Below are positions 11,820 to 20,798 of a DNA stretch of 64,000 bases, piece after piece. How positions within the stretch are numbered: the first letter of the stretch is position 1; every line of letters starts with the position of its first letter. The DNA is from Agrobacterium tumefaciens (lineage in GTDB: Bacteria > Pseudomonadota > Alphaproteobacteria > Rhizobiales > Rhizobiaceae). The notes beneath the pieces were generated by a model that worked only from the letters and a program-made list of their open reading frames with translations, did no database searches and was not told the DNA's origin. The stretch is from NCBI RefSeq assembly GCF_013337285.1, contig NZ_SUPW01000001.1:186001-250000 (forward strand), in the 5' to 3' direction. Both the position numbers and the translations under genes were made by a program.

Positions 11820-11930
11820 TGTAAACTAGATCACTTATCGTATTGAGACAGCAAGAGAGTTTCGAAAGTTTACAGATCGGGGAAGCGTTGCATGCGTTGC
11901 CTGGTAGGGGAACGCTGAAAACTGTAAACT
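11820..11930. repeat. Left-end cluster of the island octamer TGTAAACT
   Basis: TGTAAACT lies at 11820-11827, its complement AGTTTACA at 11867-11874, and a third copy in the first orientation at 11923-11930. Matching copies at 27842-27849 and 27954-27961 mark the other end. They are candidate recombinase-binding sites of the island ends. Confidence 0.6.
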
Positions 11931-11975
11931 AACGCTTCGTTGCAATGGTATTGCTGAAGGTAAACCTTAAAAAAC

Positions 11976-12026
11976 TGAACACTGTTCATGAAATAAGTTG
12001 AACAGTGTTCAGAAAATAGATATAGA
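11976..12026 (+). promoter_or_regulatory. Twin-palindrome operator over the promoter of the recombinase operon
   Basis: Two 13-bp palindromes of form TGAACA-N-TGTTCA occupy 11976-11988 and 11999-12011, centres 23 bp apart (about two helical turns). A sigma70-like promoter overlaps them: TTGAAC at 11998-12003, 17 bp, then TATAGA at 12021-12026. A dimeric repressor bound to both palindromes would block the -35 region. The regulator is unknown; the island's XRE-family protein is a candidate. Confidence 0.65.
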
Positions 12027-12061
12027 TTTGCTATTGTATTGCCTTGATTCGTAGGCGATGG

Positions 12062-12094
12062 TCCTCAGCTATATTTTGTAGCTGGGGGTTTTTT
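12062..12094 (+). terminator. Terminator-like hairpin in the leader of the recombinase operon (possible attenuator)
   Basis: A stem of TCCTCAGCTA with TAGCTGGGGG, including two G-U pairs, encloses a 7-nt loop and is followed by six T. It sits between the promoter and the TTG start at 12097. The GGGGG of the 3' arm (12084-12088) is also the only ribosome-binding site candidate, 8 bp before the start. The hairpin could therefore limit both transcription and translation. Confidence 0.6.
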
Positions 12095-12096
12095 GT

Positions 12097-13380
12097 TTGC
12101 CTGGAAATCCATACATCGTTCGATGGTGTCGCCTTTCATCTGGCGAGCGGATGCCCTTCCTCATTTCGGCGACCAGCGGCCTTCCGCTGGAGTCTCCCGC
12201 ATATTGGATCACCGCCCACCGCAGGGCGCTCGGCATGCAGCCGAATACCCTGTTCAACGAGCTCCGCTCGCTGATGCATCTCTATCTCTGGGCTGACCTC
12301 CGGGGTATCGATGTCGGCGAGCGCCTCAGGGAGGGTGTTTTCCTGTCCCTGAGTGAGATCATCGATCTGGTCGGATTCTGTGGCCGATACCTCGCTGACA
12401 TACTTCCCGAACTAGAGCAACGTCGCTCGAACGTTGTCGCGCTTGTGAACCGGAGGAAGCCACCGAAAGATAACACCGTCCAGTTCGGCGAGAAGCGGAA
12501 GCGCCTGTACGTCATCCGGTCGTTCATCGAGTTCAGCAGCGCCGACCACCTGTCAACGCTCCAGCAATGGCCCTCGCGCTGGTTGGTATACGACAAGATG
12601 CGTCGGGAATGCCTCGACCGGATGGGCGAGTACATTGGAGCGATCCGGGCACCCAACCGCGACGATGTCGGCCAGCGAGAGGGGCTTGAACCGGAGGTGA
12701 TCAAGAGGCTGCTGGCGGTTCTTGAGCCAGACCACCCCGAGAACCCTTTCCAGCCCAAGGTGCGTTTTCGGAACTATCTTATTGTCAGGCTGCTAGTCGA
12801 GCTTGGCATACGGCGCGGCGAGCTTCTTAGTCTCTACGTAGTCGACATGGCGCTCAGCGGCGCGCAGGGCACCGTCACCATTCACCGACGGCCAGATGAC
12901 ACACATGACGACCGTCGAGAAAAGCCCGCCGTCAAGACTGCCGCGCGATTGCTGCCGTTGAGCGGTCGCGCGACGGAACTGGTTCACGAATGGGTTGTCG
13001 AATACCGATCCAAATTACCGCTCGCAAAGCGAAATCCCTTCCTGATTGTCACCATCCCCGACGGCAAACCAATGTCGCTGTCGAACATCAACAAGATATT
13101 CCAGGCGATACGCAAGCGTGTTCCCGGTCTGCCCGACGAACTCGGGCCCCATCCGCTCCGGCACTCCTGGAACGACGCATTCTCGGAACAGGTCGACCGC
13201 AAGGGAAACATATCGCAGGAGGACGAGACCAAGTGGAGGAAGCGGCTCATGGGCTGGCGGAGCGACTCGACAGCACAGCATTACCTGCGCCGGACGACAC
13301 GGCGGAGGTCGAACGAGTTCCTGGCGGAAATACAGGAGCGCTTGGACATCATGATAGATCACGACGGAGATAAAGAATGA
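12097..13380 (+). CDS. Tyrosine recombinase, first of the trio (GinA-like)
   Basis: The 427-residue protein carries the catalytic pattern of tyrosine recombinases in its C-terminal half: ELGIRRGELLSL (Arg I, about residue 240), HPLRHSWND (HxxR, about 350), and GWRSDSTAQHYLRR with Trp at the second-His position and the Tyr nucleophile. The start is taken as TTG 12097 because PYIVRW just after it fits the usual N-terminus of these proteins; ATG 12151 is the alternative. Its stop overlaps the next start by 4 bp. With the two following recombinases it should excise and insert the island. Which of the three cuts which strand or end is unknown. Confidence 0.85.
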   Translation: MPGNPYIVRWCRLSSGERMPFLISATSGLPLESPAYWITAHRRALGMQPNTLFNELRSLMHLYLWADLRGIDVGERLREGVFLSLSEIIDLVGFCGRYLADILPELEQRRSNVVALVNRRKPPKDNTVQFGEKRKRLYVIRSFIEFSSADHLSTLQQWPSRWLVYDKMRRECLDRMGEYIGAIRAPNRDDVGQREGLEPEVIKRLLAVLEPDHPENPFQPKVRFRNYLIVRLLVELGIRRGELLSLYVVDMALSGAQGTVTIHRRPDDTHDDRREKPAVKTAARLLPLSGRATELVHEWVVEYRSKLPLAKRNPFLIVTIPDGKPMSLSNINKIFQAIRKRVPGLPDELGPHPLRHSWNDAFSEQVDRKGNISQEDETKWRKRLMGWRSDSTAQHYLRRTTRRRSNEFLAEIQERLDIMIDHDGDKE

Positions 13381-14897
13381 GATCAACAGATGATGCTTCC
13401 AGTCTTGGAGATCTGCCCCCGCTTCCCGAGAAGGTCATGACACGCGACGGAATGATCTTCTATCCGCGCCCAGATCGATGGTCGCTGAGTGGCCTTTCAC
13501 GCAAGCAGACATTCAAGTTCGAGGAGTTCGATCATCTTTCGATCGGCATCGTACTGCGGCTAAAATGGCTGTTAATAAAAGTGCTTGAAGAGAAGTCATT
13601 CGCGCACAGTTGCAACCTCTTCACTACTTTTCTCCTGTTTTATCGATCCGTTCTTTCTACCACAAACTCCTCTTGTGAACGGCTCGAACTCACTCATGTT
13701 CTCTCATTTAAGGCGACGCTCAACGCCTCGACGGAATGGAAGCTTGGCATCTTGCGGATAGTGCTTGCCGATATGAGCAGGCTTGGTTTTGGCATCGCTT
13801 CCGACGAGGTCCTCGAATACCTCGCGAGTTCGACGATCGCAGGCAACATCAAGGGCACGTCTATCCGTACGAGGGATCCCAATACGGGAGCGTTCAGCGA
13901 CACCGAACTTCTGGCGATCCAGTCTTCACTCAATGACGCATACGCGTCTGGCGAGATCAACCTCCATGGCTTTGCCATTGTATGGCTGTTTCTCGCCTAC
14001 GGGTGCCGCCCAATTCAGATCGCTGCGATGAAGGAAAAAGACCTCCTCGTATCGGCAACTGCTGACGTAAAGGCCTATGCGCTTCGTATCCCCCGTGCCA
14101 AGCAGAGCGGGCGCGGCCACCGCGATGTCTTCAACGCGCGCTATTGCAGCAAGCCGATCGGCGCATTGCTCGAACGTGTAATCAAAGAAAATGCGGCTCG
14201 ACGGACAGAATTAGGTCTTGAAGCCGGCGATGCCCCTCTCTTCATGGCCCATAAGGTCGGGGAATTGGTCGACTTGGAATACCACCGGACTGCGCAAAGT
14301 ATTGGAGTGACAGTGAATGAGGGTATCAAGCGCCTTACCGGCCTGAAGGGCAATCCTAAACGGTTCAGGATAACTCTTGGACAGCGTGCGGCGGACGATG
14401 GGAAGGACAAGTGGACCGTTGCCGAACTGCTGGACCACTCGGACACCCAGAACGTCGAAGTCTACTTCGAAGCCAGTCCGGCGATGGTGCTCCGTCTCGA
14501 CCGCCACCTTGCAATGGAACTGGCGCCTCTTGCCCAGGCCTTTGCGGGTGTTGTCGTGGAGACTGAAGAGGCGGCGCGTCGCGGTAGTGATGGGACCAGC
14601 CGCATCTACGATCGGTCGCTGGTCGATAACGTCACCAACCCCCTCGGCATATGCGGGCAGATGAGCTTCTGCGGTCTTGGGGCGCCGTTCGCATGTTATA
14701 CGTGCCGCCACTTCCAGCCTTGGATCGACGGACCACATGAGGAGTTCATGGCTGCGATGGTCGCTGATCGAAAGCGGATGGAGGACGACGGGATATCACC
14801 CAAGATCTTCACGATCAGAGATAGGGCGATTCTGGCGGCGGCGGAAATTATCCAGCTCTGTTCCATGGAGCGGGAAGCTCGCCGGGCGGTCACATGA
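13377..14897 (+). CDS. Tyrosine recombinase, second of the trio (GinB-like)
   Basis: The 506-residue recombinase shows Arg I in YGCRPIQIAAM (about residue 210). Box II reads FRITLGQRAADDG, keeping the second Arg but lacking the usual His. The end is LLDHSDTQNVEVYFE with His and the Tyr nucleophile. A C-terminal cysteine-rich segment (CGQMSFCG...FACYTCRHF) looks like a zinc-binding knuckle, as in Tn554 TnpB-like recombinases. It overlaps its neighbours by 4 bp on both sides, so the trio is probably made in fixed ratio. Confidence 0.85.
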   Translation: MRSTDDASSLGDLPPLPEKVMTRDGMIFYPRPDRWSLSGLSRKQTFKFEEFDHLSIGIVLRLKWLLIKVLEEKSFAHSCNLFTTFLLFYRSVLSTTNSSCERLELTHVLSFKATLNASTEWKLGILRIVLADMSRLGFGIASDEVLEYLASSTIAGNIKGTSIRTRDPNTGAFSDTELLAIQSSLNDAYASGEINLHGFAIVWLFLAYGCRPIQIAAMKEKDLLVSATADVKAYALRIPRAKQSGRGHRDVFNARYCSKPIGALLERVIKENAARRTELGLEAGDAPLFMAHKVGELVDLEYHRTAQSIGVTVNEGIKRLTGLKGNPKRFRITLGQRAADDGKDKWTVAELLDHSDTQNVEVYFEASPAMVLRLDRHLAMELAPLAQAFAGVVVETEEAARRGSDGTSRIYDRSLVDNVTNPLGICGQMSFCGLGAPFACYTCRHFQPWIDGPHEEFMAAMVADRKRMEDDGISPKIFTIRDRAILAAAEIIQLCSMEREARRAVT

Positions 14898-17011
14898 CCG
14901 GCACAGTTCTGAAATTCACTGGCACTGAAACGGAATACCCGTCAGACCGCGTTGCCGACTTCATCGCCTTGGCGCGTCAGGTGGAGGCGCTAATTCCCAA
15001 TGACAAATGGGAGCGGGATCTATGGTCGGTTGGGGCCTCATTCCGTACAAAGGGACAGAATCGGGATAATTGTCTTCTGGCGTTCTACGATCGGTCGACG
15101 AGGCTGACCAGCCAACACGAACTGTTCGGTGGAGCCCCGCTCGCGCAACCCTTCAAGGAGTTCGCCAAGGCATACGTCCGCTACATGCATTCCACGTCCC
15201 CAGTGTCCTACGAGGTCACCACGAAGCGGCTGGATGCCCTGCAGTTAATCGAAGCCGGGTTCAGATCGCTAGACCTTGAGCCACGGATAGAAAATCTGAC
15301 GGTATCAGTTCTCAACACCGCCGTTTCCATGGCAAAGGAGGGCGTCGGACCCGGTCGTCACTATCAGTTCGCGATAGGTATCCAGCAGATCCACCGCTTC
15401 TGTCTCGACCGAAAGTTTCTCTTCTCGCCGTTCCAATGGAAGCATGGCGTCAGGAAGCCGAAGGATAAAACCGAGGAGATCGGGACTACGGCCCGAAAGT
15501 GGCGCGACAAGAAGCTTCCAAGTCCGGCGGCCTTTTACGCGCTGGCCCACATCTACAGAAAGTCGAAGACCTTCCAGGATCGCCTCTATTCCGCGATGAC
15601 AGCCATCTTCGTAGCGATACCCATCCGGATACATGAAGTCTTGCAGCTTCGCGACGACTGCGAAACCTATGCGAAGGTCAAAAACCCTGAAACAGGGGAA
15701 ACGGTAGACGGATACGGTATTCGGGTCTTTCCGGGAAAAGACAACCCGCCGCAGGTGAAATGGGTTCCGACTCAGATGGCGTCGATCGTGCAGGAAGCCG
15801 TGGCGCGGATTCGGGAGATGTGCGCCCCCGCGCGCGCTGTTGCGGCTTGGTACGAGGCAAACCCCGGTCAACTTTACCTTCCCGAGGGTCTTGAACGGTT
15901 CCGCCACGGTAACTGGCTTCCGATCGATCTAGTCCCATTGCTTTTGAGCGGACAGGCGGTGCCTGAGGCCAAAACGTGGGTCCGGAAGAATGGCGTGGAG
16001 TGGCGCAGTACCAACGGGCGAGGCAACGAAATGGGCGAGGTGCGGCTGTCGTCGCTTGGCAAACGTCTCCTACAGGACCTTCCTCGAGGTTTTCCCCACT
16101 TCAACGGAATAGAAGATCAAAAATACTCTGAGACCCTCGCGGTGCTGTTTGTGAACCAAGTCCACGGCCTAAAAGGGGACTGCTGCACGCTTGTCGAGCA
16201 GGCCACCATTCAATCCTTCAGCCAATGGCTGGCAGGACGCGTTGATGGGAGAAAGCTAAGTGTCTTCGATGAATGGGGCTACACCGAATCTGATGGCACC
16301 CAGATAAGGTTGACCAGTCACACCTTCCGCCACTGGCTGAACACAGTCGCGCAGTTGAGCGGCATGAGCGAGATAGATATCGCGCTATGGAGTGGGCGCG
16401 AACTCAACCAGAACAAGGCCTATGATCACGTCACTCCGGAAGAGACGTTGAGCCAGATCAGGGCCGCGTTCGATGACGGGAGCGGACTGGGGCCGATGTT
16501 CGAGTCGGGCAAGATGGTCGGTATCAAGCGTCCCGTCGATCGAAAGGAGTTTGCCGAGGCACAGATCGGCGCCGCCCTCACGACCGAGCTTGGCATCTGT
16601 GTCCACGACTATTCGCTGCTTCCCTGCCAGACGCATGGGGATTGCCTCGGCTGTTCCGAGAACGTCTTCATCAAGGGAGACGCAAAGCACCGCGAGCGGA
16701 TTGAGAAGCGGCTTGTCCTGAATCAGAAGCAGCTTGACGACGCACTGTGGGCGATGGCTGGCGATTCATTCGGCGCAGACAGATGGGTCCAGTCCCATGA
16801 GGCCAGCATCGCCAAGATGAAAGAGATGATCACGATACACGACAACGCGGCTATTCCCGATGGCACTGTCGTCAGCCTTCGCGGCGCTGCGCTTGACAGC
16901 GAAGTCGCGATGGCGTTGCGCGACAGGGACGCGCTCGGAAGTACCGCGGTCGTCGAAGAAACTGACGCTGACGAGGCCGAGGAAATCCTCGGCGACATAT
17001 GTGAGGACTGA
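14894..17011 (+). CDS. Large tyrosine recombinase, third of the trio (GinC-like)
   Basis: At 705 residues it is unusually long for an integrase. Catalytic residues are visible: IPIRIHEVLQLRDD (Arg I, about residue 245), SHTFRHWLN (HxxR, about 480) and LWSGRELNQNKAYDHVT (Tyr nucleophile, about 515). A long insertion separates Arg I from box II. A cysteine motif, LLPCQTHGDCLGCSEN, follows near residue 580, then about 100 acidic and helical residues. The family of large recombinases found as the last member of trios has this shape. The stop shares one base with the next ATG. Confidence 0.85.
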   Translation: MTGTVLKFTGTETEYPSDRVADFIALARQVEALIPNDKWERDLWSVGASFRTKGQNRDNCLLAFYDRSTRLTSQHELFGGAPLAQPFKEFAKAYVRYMHSTSPVSYEVTTKRLDALQLIEAGFRSLDLEPRIENLTVSVLNTAVSMAKEGVGPGRHYQFAIGIQQIHRFCLDRKFLFSPFQWKHGVRKPKDKTEEIGTTARKWRDKKLPSPAAFYALAHIYRKSKTFQDRLYSAMTAIFVAIPIRIHEVLQLRDDCETYAKVKNPETGETVDGYGIRVFPGKDNPPQVKWVPTQMASIVQEAVARIREMCAPARAVAAWYEANPGQLYLPEGLERFRHGNWLPIDLVPLLLSGQAVPEAKTWVRKNGVEWRSTNGRGNEMGEVRLSSLGKRLLQDLPRGFPHFNGIEDQKYSETLAVLFVNQVHGLKGDCCTLVEQATIQSFSQWLAGRVDGRKLSVFDEWGYTESDGTQIRLTSHTFRHWLNTVAQLSGMSEIDIALWSGRELNQNKAYDHVTPEETLSQIRAAFDDGSGLGPMFESGKMVGIKRPVDRKEFAEAQIGAALTTELGICVHDYSLLPCQTHGDCLGCSENVFIKGDAKHRERIEKRLVLNQKQLDDALWAMAGDSFGADRWVQSHEASIAKMKEMITIHDNAAIPDGTVVSLRGAALDSEVAMALRDRDALGSTAVVEETDADEAEEILGDICED

Positions 17012-17433
17012 TGATGGCCAAGGCCCGTCTCACGGACGACGAAATCGAGCGGATCATCGAGTTGCTGACCTCATGGCGGGGGACGCTGAGCTGGGAGCTA
17101 TTGATGGACCGCGTCGAGAAGTTGCTTCGGCGCTCGTTCACGCGACAGGGGTTGGCGAAGCAGGTCAACATACAGACAGCATACCAGCAGGCCAAGGAAC
17201 GCATCCGCGAAGGGAAACCGACACACAAGGAGGCGTTGCCGGAGATCGTTCTCATGCAGCAGACCATCGATAGTCTGCGAGCGAAGATTGCTGTGATGGA
17301 GGCTGAGCGGGGCCGTTACCAAGAAAAGTTCGCCATCTGGCTCTACAACGCGCGCATCAGAGGCCTCTCCGAGCTTGCTCTCAACAGTCAACTGCCGGAA
17401 GTGGATCGGAACGAGAGTAAGAAAAAGAGATGA
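17011..17433 (+). CDS. Small basic helical protein of the recombinase operon (possible GinD)
   Basis: The 140-residue protein is highly charged. An N-terminal helical region (LTDDEIERIIELLTSWRG, then LLRRSFTRQGLAKQ) looks like a helix-turn-helix. A long coiled-coil stretch follows (MQQTIDSLRAKIAVMEAERG), with a basic tail ending KKKR. GInt islands have a fourth gene for a small DNA-binding protein straight after the third recombinase, and this gene holds that position. The role as a recombination accessory factor is inferred from position and charge. Confidence 0.7.
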   Translation: MMAKARLTDDEIERIIELLTSWRGTLSWELLMDRVEKLLRRSFTRQGLAKQVNIQTAYQQAKERIREGKPTHKEALPEIVLMQQTIDSLRAKIAVMEAERGRYQEKFAIWLYNARIRGLSELALNSQLPEVDRNESKKKR

Positions 17434-17816
17434 GCTTCAATTCCTTCCAGCAAATCAGTGAAGAGAACTTTCTTCGGCTCGAAACCTACATCGAGAGAAT
17501 GCTGGGCGCTGGGATGAAGCTGCCGAGCAGAGGCGGCAAGGTCAACAAGACCGCCGTCGCCACAGCGTGCGGGTTCAATCGGGAGACATTTACCCAGAAC
17601 AAGCGCTTCGAGCAGCGGCTTGATGAGGCTGTCACCGTGTTGGGTCTCGAAGGCCCTGTCGCCATGGACCCGCCGCGCCGGGACGGGGCCGACAAGGCGC
17701 GCATCACAATGCTCGAGCAGCAGCTCGCGTCGCTGCGGGGCGAGAACTACGAACTTCGGCGAAAGCTCGCGAGGTACGAGCATGCGACGCTGACAGGGAG
17801 AAGGGTCATCCCATGA
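17430..17816 (+). CDS. Small HTH/coiled-coil protein of the recombinase operon
   Basis: The product is 128 residues. The middle part reads like a helix-turn-helix (KVNKTAVATACGFNRETFTQNKRF), and the C-terminus is a leucine-zipper-like coiled coil (ITMLEQQLASLRGENYELRRKL). The layout recalls TnpC-type accessory proteins of Tn554-like elements, though I cannot show homology. It overlaps the previous gene and the helicase gene by 4 bp each. A DNA-binding partner of the recombinases or the helicase is the likeliest role. Confidence 0.7.
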   Translation: MSFNSFQQISEENFLRLETYIERMLGAGMKLPSRGGKVNKTAVATACGFNRETFTQNKRFEQRLDEAVTVLGLEGPVAMDPPRRDGADKARITMLEQQLASLRGENYELRRKLARYEHATLTGRRVIP

Positions 17817-19699
17817 CAGCAATCCCGCGTGGTCGGCATATCGTTGAATTCCTTGCTTCGCGACCGGAGTTCGTCGGTGTGGGAAAGGCGACAGCCGCAC
17901 GCTTGTGGGAGCGCTTCGGATCCGATCTCTACGCCATCCTCGGCGACGGTGATGTCGAACGGCTGTCGGAACTGCTCGACCGCAATCAGGCTGCCATTGT
18001 CATCGAGGCTTGGCGGAACCAGCAGGCACTTGCGGACTGCGTGGTGTTCTTCGACGAGCATGGAATCGAGGTCGGCATCTCGCGGAAGGCGGTCGACTTC
18101 TGGGGCGATGAAGCCGTCCTGAAAATGAAAGACAATCCGTATCGCCTGCTCACTGTATGCCCATGGCCGCAGGTCGACCGGGTCGCGTTTGCAGTTGGCG
18201 TCGGGAGGGACGATCCCCGTCGGCTCATCGCTTCTGTCGAAAGCGTCCTCTATGACCGTCTTGACCGGAAGCATACCTGGTGCGGCCGATCCGTTCTTCT
18301 AAGTCTCGTGGCCAACCGTCTCGCCAACACAGAAGAGCACGCGGCTGCGGCGGTGGAACTGGCGGTCGCCGATGGCGCGGCTATCATTATAGACGGCGGC
18401 TACCAGCCCGCTGGAGCCGCCTACATGGAGCGGTTCATCGAAGCGCGGATCGACGGCCACCTCGCGGGCACGGGCGGGCGGGACCTGTACCTCGATAGCA
18501 TTCGCCCCGAGGACATCGCCACCTTCCTTGCCGGGTTCGAGCGGTCGCAGTCCCTGACCGACGAGCAGCGACACGCTGTTCATATGGCGATGCAGAACAC
18601 ATTCTCACTTTTGATCGGCGGCGCTGGCGTCGGCAAGACCACCGCACTTCGCGCCATCAATGCGAGTGCCCGGCACTTTGGGATGAGCGTGTACCAGCTC
18701 GCCATTGCGGGGCGTGCCGCTGGGCGTATCGCTGAGGCAACGGCACAGCCTGCGCAGACCGTCGCCTCCTGGCTGAAGGGGGTGAGTGACGGCCGCATCG
18801 AACTTGGGCGGCATACTCTCGTCATCATCGACGAGGCCTCGATGCTGGATCTGCCGACGCTGTACCGGATCCTGTTCCGCCTTCCGGAGGATGCCCGCTG
18901 CCTGCTGGTCGGCGACACGGCACAGCTTCCACCGATCGGCTTCGGCCTTACCCTCCACCGTCTCGTCCCCGAAGGCCGGATACCGAAGACGGAACTCACA
19001 CGGATACTGAGAGCTTCGGCGGAATCCGGCATCCCGGAAGTATCCCTCGCTATCCGTCACGGCAGTGTCCCGCGGATCCCCGTATATCACAAGGAGTGCG
19101 CCGGCTGCAGCTTCGCGGACGCTCCTGAAAACCGGATCGTCGAGACTATCGAGGAAGTACTCCATGACCTTCGGAGCGAGGAGGTGCAGGTGGTTGCGTC
19201 CGTTTATGCCGGAGCCGCCGGGATCGACAATATCAACACATATTTCCACGATCTGCGGAAGCGAGCTGGCTTTGGCACCATGCATGGGTTCGCCGAGGGC
19301 GATCCCTGCATCTGGACTGTCAATGACTACGATCGACATCTCTGGAACGGATCGATGGGAATGGTCTCAGGCTTTGATGGAGACGCCGTCGTCGCGGTGT
19401 TCGATGGGAAAAGCCACCGGATTGGGCCTGGCGAGATCCCGAAACTCAGCCTTGCCTACTGCATCAGTGTCCACAAGGCTCAGGGCAGCCAGTTCAGGAA
19501 CGTGGTCATACCCGTTTTGCCGACGGCGAACATGGATCGGGCGATGATCTACACGGCGTTGACGCGGGCGATCGACCGGGTCATCCTCGTGGGTTCCGAG
19601 GTAGGGTTCAATAAGGGGGTTCGACCGCACCCCAGATCATTGGACAGGGACGTCGCTCTCGCGCTCAGATCCAAGGAAACTTCGCTTGTGTCGCTGTGA
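17813..19699 (+). CDS. RecD2-like superfamily 1 DNA helicase
   Basis: The 628 residues start with helix-hairpin-helix-like sequence (FVGVGKATAARLWERFG), as in RecD2. A mid-domain precedes the helicase core: Walker A GGAGVGKTTA (about residue 267), Walker B VIIDEASMLD, motif III VGDTAQLPPIGFG, and UvrD-type C-terminal motifs CISVHKAQGSQF and YTALTRA. It would unwind DNA 5' to 3' using ATP. Translational coupling to the recombinases suggests a task in island processing or replication after excision, not general repair. It ends the six-gene operon. Confidence 0.88.
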   Translation: MTAIPRGRHIVEFLASRPEFVGVGKATAARLWERFGSDLYAILGDGDVERLSELLDRNQAAIVIEAWRNQQALADCVVFFDEHGIEVGISRKAVDFWGDEAVLKMKDNPYRLLTVCPWPQVDRVAFAVGVGRDDPRRLIASVESVLYDRLDRKHTWCGRSVLLSLVANRLANTEEHAAAAVELAVADGAAIIIDGGYQPAGAAYMERFIEARIDGHLAGTGGRDLYLDSIRPEDIATFLAGFERSQSLTDEQRHAVHMAMQNTFSLLIGGAGVGKTTALRAINASARHFGMSVYQLAIAGRAAGRIAEATAQPAQTVASWLKGVSDGRIELGRHTLVIIDEASMLDLPTLYRILFRLPEDARCLLVGDTAQLPPIGFGLTLHRLVPEGRIPKTELTRILRASAESGIPEVSLAIRHGSVPRIPVYHKECAGCSFADAPENRIVETIEEVLHDLRSEEVQVVASVYAGAAGIDNINTYFHDLRKRAGFGTMHGFAEGDPCIWTVNDYDRHLWNGSMGMVSGFDGDAVVAVFDGKSHRIGPGEIPKLSLAYCISVHKAQGSQFRNVVIPVLPTANMDRAMIYTALTRAIDRVILVGSEVGFNKGVRPHPRSLDRDVALALRSKETSLVSL

Positions 19700-19777
19700 G
19701 GATGCTCGCTGAGCTGTGCTCGACAACAAACGCAGTCCAAGGCGAATTCCACACGAGCTAATCAAAGGAGAACTACC

Positions 19778-20089
19778 TTGCAGGAAACCACGCGCCAGAT
19801 GGAAGTCTTCTCCTCCGTTATATTCGACGAGACGCTGCACTTCCTTACGCTCGCCGATGGTAAAACTGACGAGGCTTGGGGCGTCGCTGGGATCGAAGGC
19901 TTGCTAGACAAGCACTTTGACGGTGATGCAGAGCTCGCAAAGCACTTCTTCCGCCGCGTCGATCAGTTGTATCCAGGCGGCTACGAGATGACACTCACGA
20001 TTAGGGACGCCGAGCTTTACGACATCAGATTATCGCAGGGTGGGGCGACCGAGGTTTATCCCAACCGTTTCGTCTTCTTTGAATCCTGA
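19778..20089 (+). CDS. Small hypothetical protein
   Basis: The 103-residue product begins at TTG 19778. The start is fixed by a strong AAAGGAG ribosome-binding site at 19764-19770, 7 bp upstream. The protein is acidic, with no membrane segment and no recognised domain (ALDEHF-like region, then YPGGYEMTLTIRDAELYDI and a FVFFES end). It lies 78 bp after the helicase stop and could belong to the same transcript. Confidence 0.6.
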   Translation: MQETTRQMEVFSSVIFDETLHFLTLADGKTDEAWGVAGIEGLLDKHFDGDAELAKHFFRRVDQLYPGGYEMTLTIRDAELYDIRLSQGGATEVYPNRFVFFES

Positions 20090-20132
20090 CCAGTTGGGCC
20101 GACGCTAAATTGCCCATGACCTGAAACAGAAA

Positions 20133-20154
20133 CGGACTGGCGAAAGCCAGTCCG
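20133..20154. terminator. Perfect hairpin with a GAAA tetraloop downstream of the small gene
   Basis: CGGACTGGC at 20133-20141 pairs perfectly with GCCAGTCCG at 20146-20154 around the loop GAAA. No T-run follows, so if it ends transcription it may act as a 3'-end stabiliser or a Rho-dependent pause. It lies 44 bp after a stop codon. Confidence 0.45.
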
Positions 20155-20344
20155 CCATCGTTCACACGGTCATCGCCGTCCCCGGCTGTACCGTGGATCC
20201 CGAGTACCACGGAAATCGTTCACTGCAAATATCCTAGCGGGTGAATGATGCCCATCCAGGGCATCAGAGGGGCGGCAATGAGCCCCTGTCTCCTGGCTTG
20301 GTTAAAAACTATCGGGACGCCTTGTTTCGACCATTGGCAATGGC

Positions 20345-20620
20345 TCAGTCGCTTGAACTTTGATTGCTTGTGTTTCTTCGGTAGCCCGCGGTCAAAGATG
20401 AAGCTCGTACCCCCCAACCTTCCGATCCGTCCGGTTTGATAAAGGTGATACCGCATTGTTCGAAATGCTGCGTGAGCCTCTCCACTGCACCAAAACCCGC
20501 TTCGCCTTTTTCGATCAGGTAAACGGTCTTTTGAGTGAAGCCGGTGGCTTTCGCCAGCTCGCGCTGGGTCTGTCCGACAAGGATTCGTGCTGCAATTAGG
20601 ATGCGGTCTGGGGGGCTCAT
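20345..20620 (-). CDS. XRE-family helix-turn-helix regulator
   Basis: The 91-residue Cro/CI-type protein has its HTH in ILVGQTQRELAKATGFTQKTVYLIEKGEAG (about residues 13-42). A VERLTQHFEQCGITF segment follows, a common ending in short XRE proteins. It is divergent from the DUF6634 gene across 178 bp containing a long inverted repeat. Short XRE repressors often control restriction-modification or mobility genes; here it is a candidate for either. Confidence 0.85.
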   Translation of the reverse strand: MSPPDRILIAARILVGQTQRELAKATGFTQKTVYLIEKGEAGFGAVERLTQHFEQCGITFIKPDGSEGWGVRASSLTAGYRRNTSNQSSSD

Positions 20621-20669
20621 ACTGGATGAGTGACATCAAAATTGAATGCTTGCAAATGCTTGTTGCCAG

Positions 20670-20707
20670 GGTAGTCAATGACGTCATATATGACTTCCTT
20701 GACTACC
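20670..20707. promoter_or_regulatory. Inverted repeat in the divergent XRE / DUF6634 promoter region
   Basis: GGTAGTCAA (20670-20678) and TTGACTACC (20699-20707) are perfect inverted 9-mers separated by 20 bp. Within the spacer is the palindrome ATGACGTCAT. Position and symmetry suggest a control site for a dimeric regulator such as the adjacent XRE protein. Confidence 0.55.
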
Positions 20708-20798
20708 AATTGAGTCCTTGCGACATACTCAGTTGGGAACGGAAGCAGCACTTTTTAGCCGTAGAATCGCCTACATACCGAATGTCAAAGGACAGATT

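Noticed and set aside
11976..12011. Palindromes at the recombinase promoter as LexA boxes
   Set aside because: They contain GAAC-N3-GTTC, not the alphaproteobacterial GAAC-N7-GAAC nor the Gram-positive GAAC-N4-GTTC spacing.
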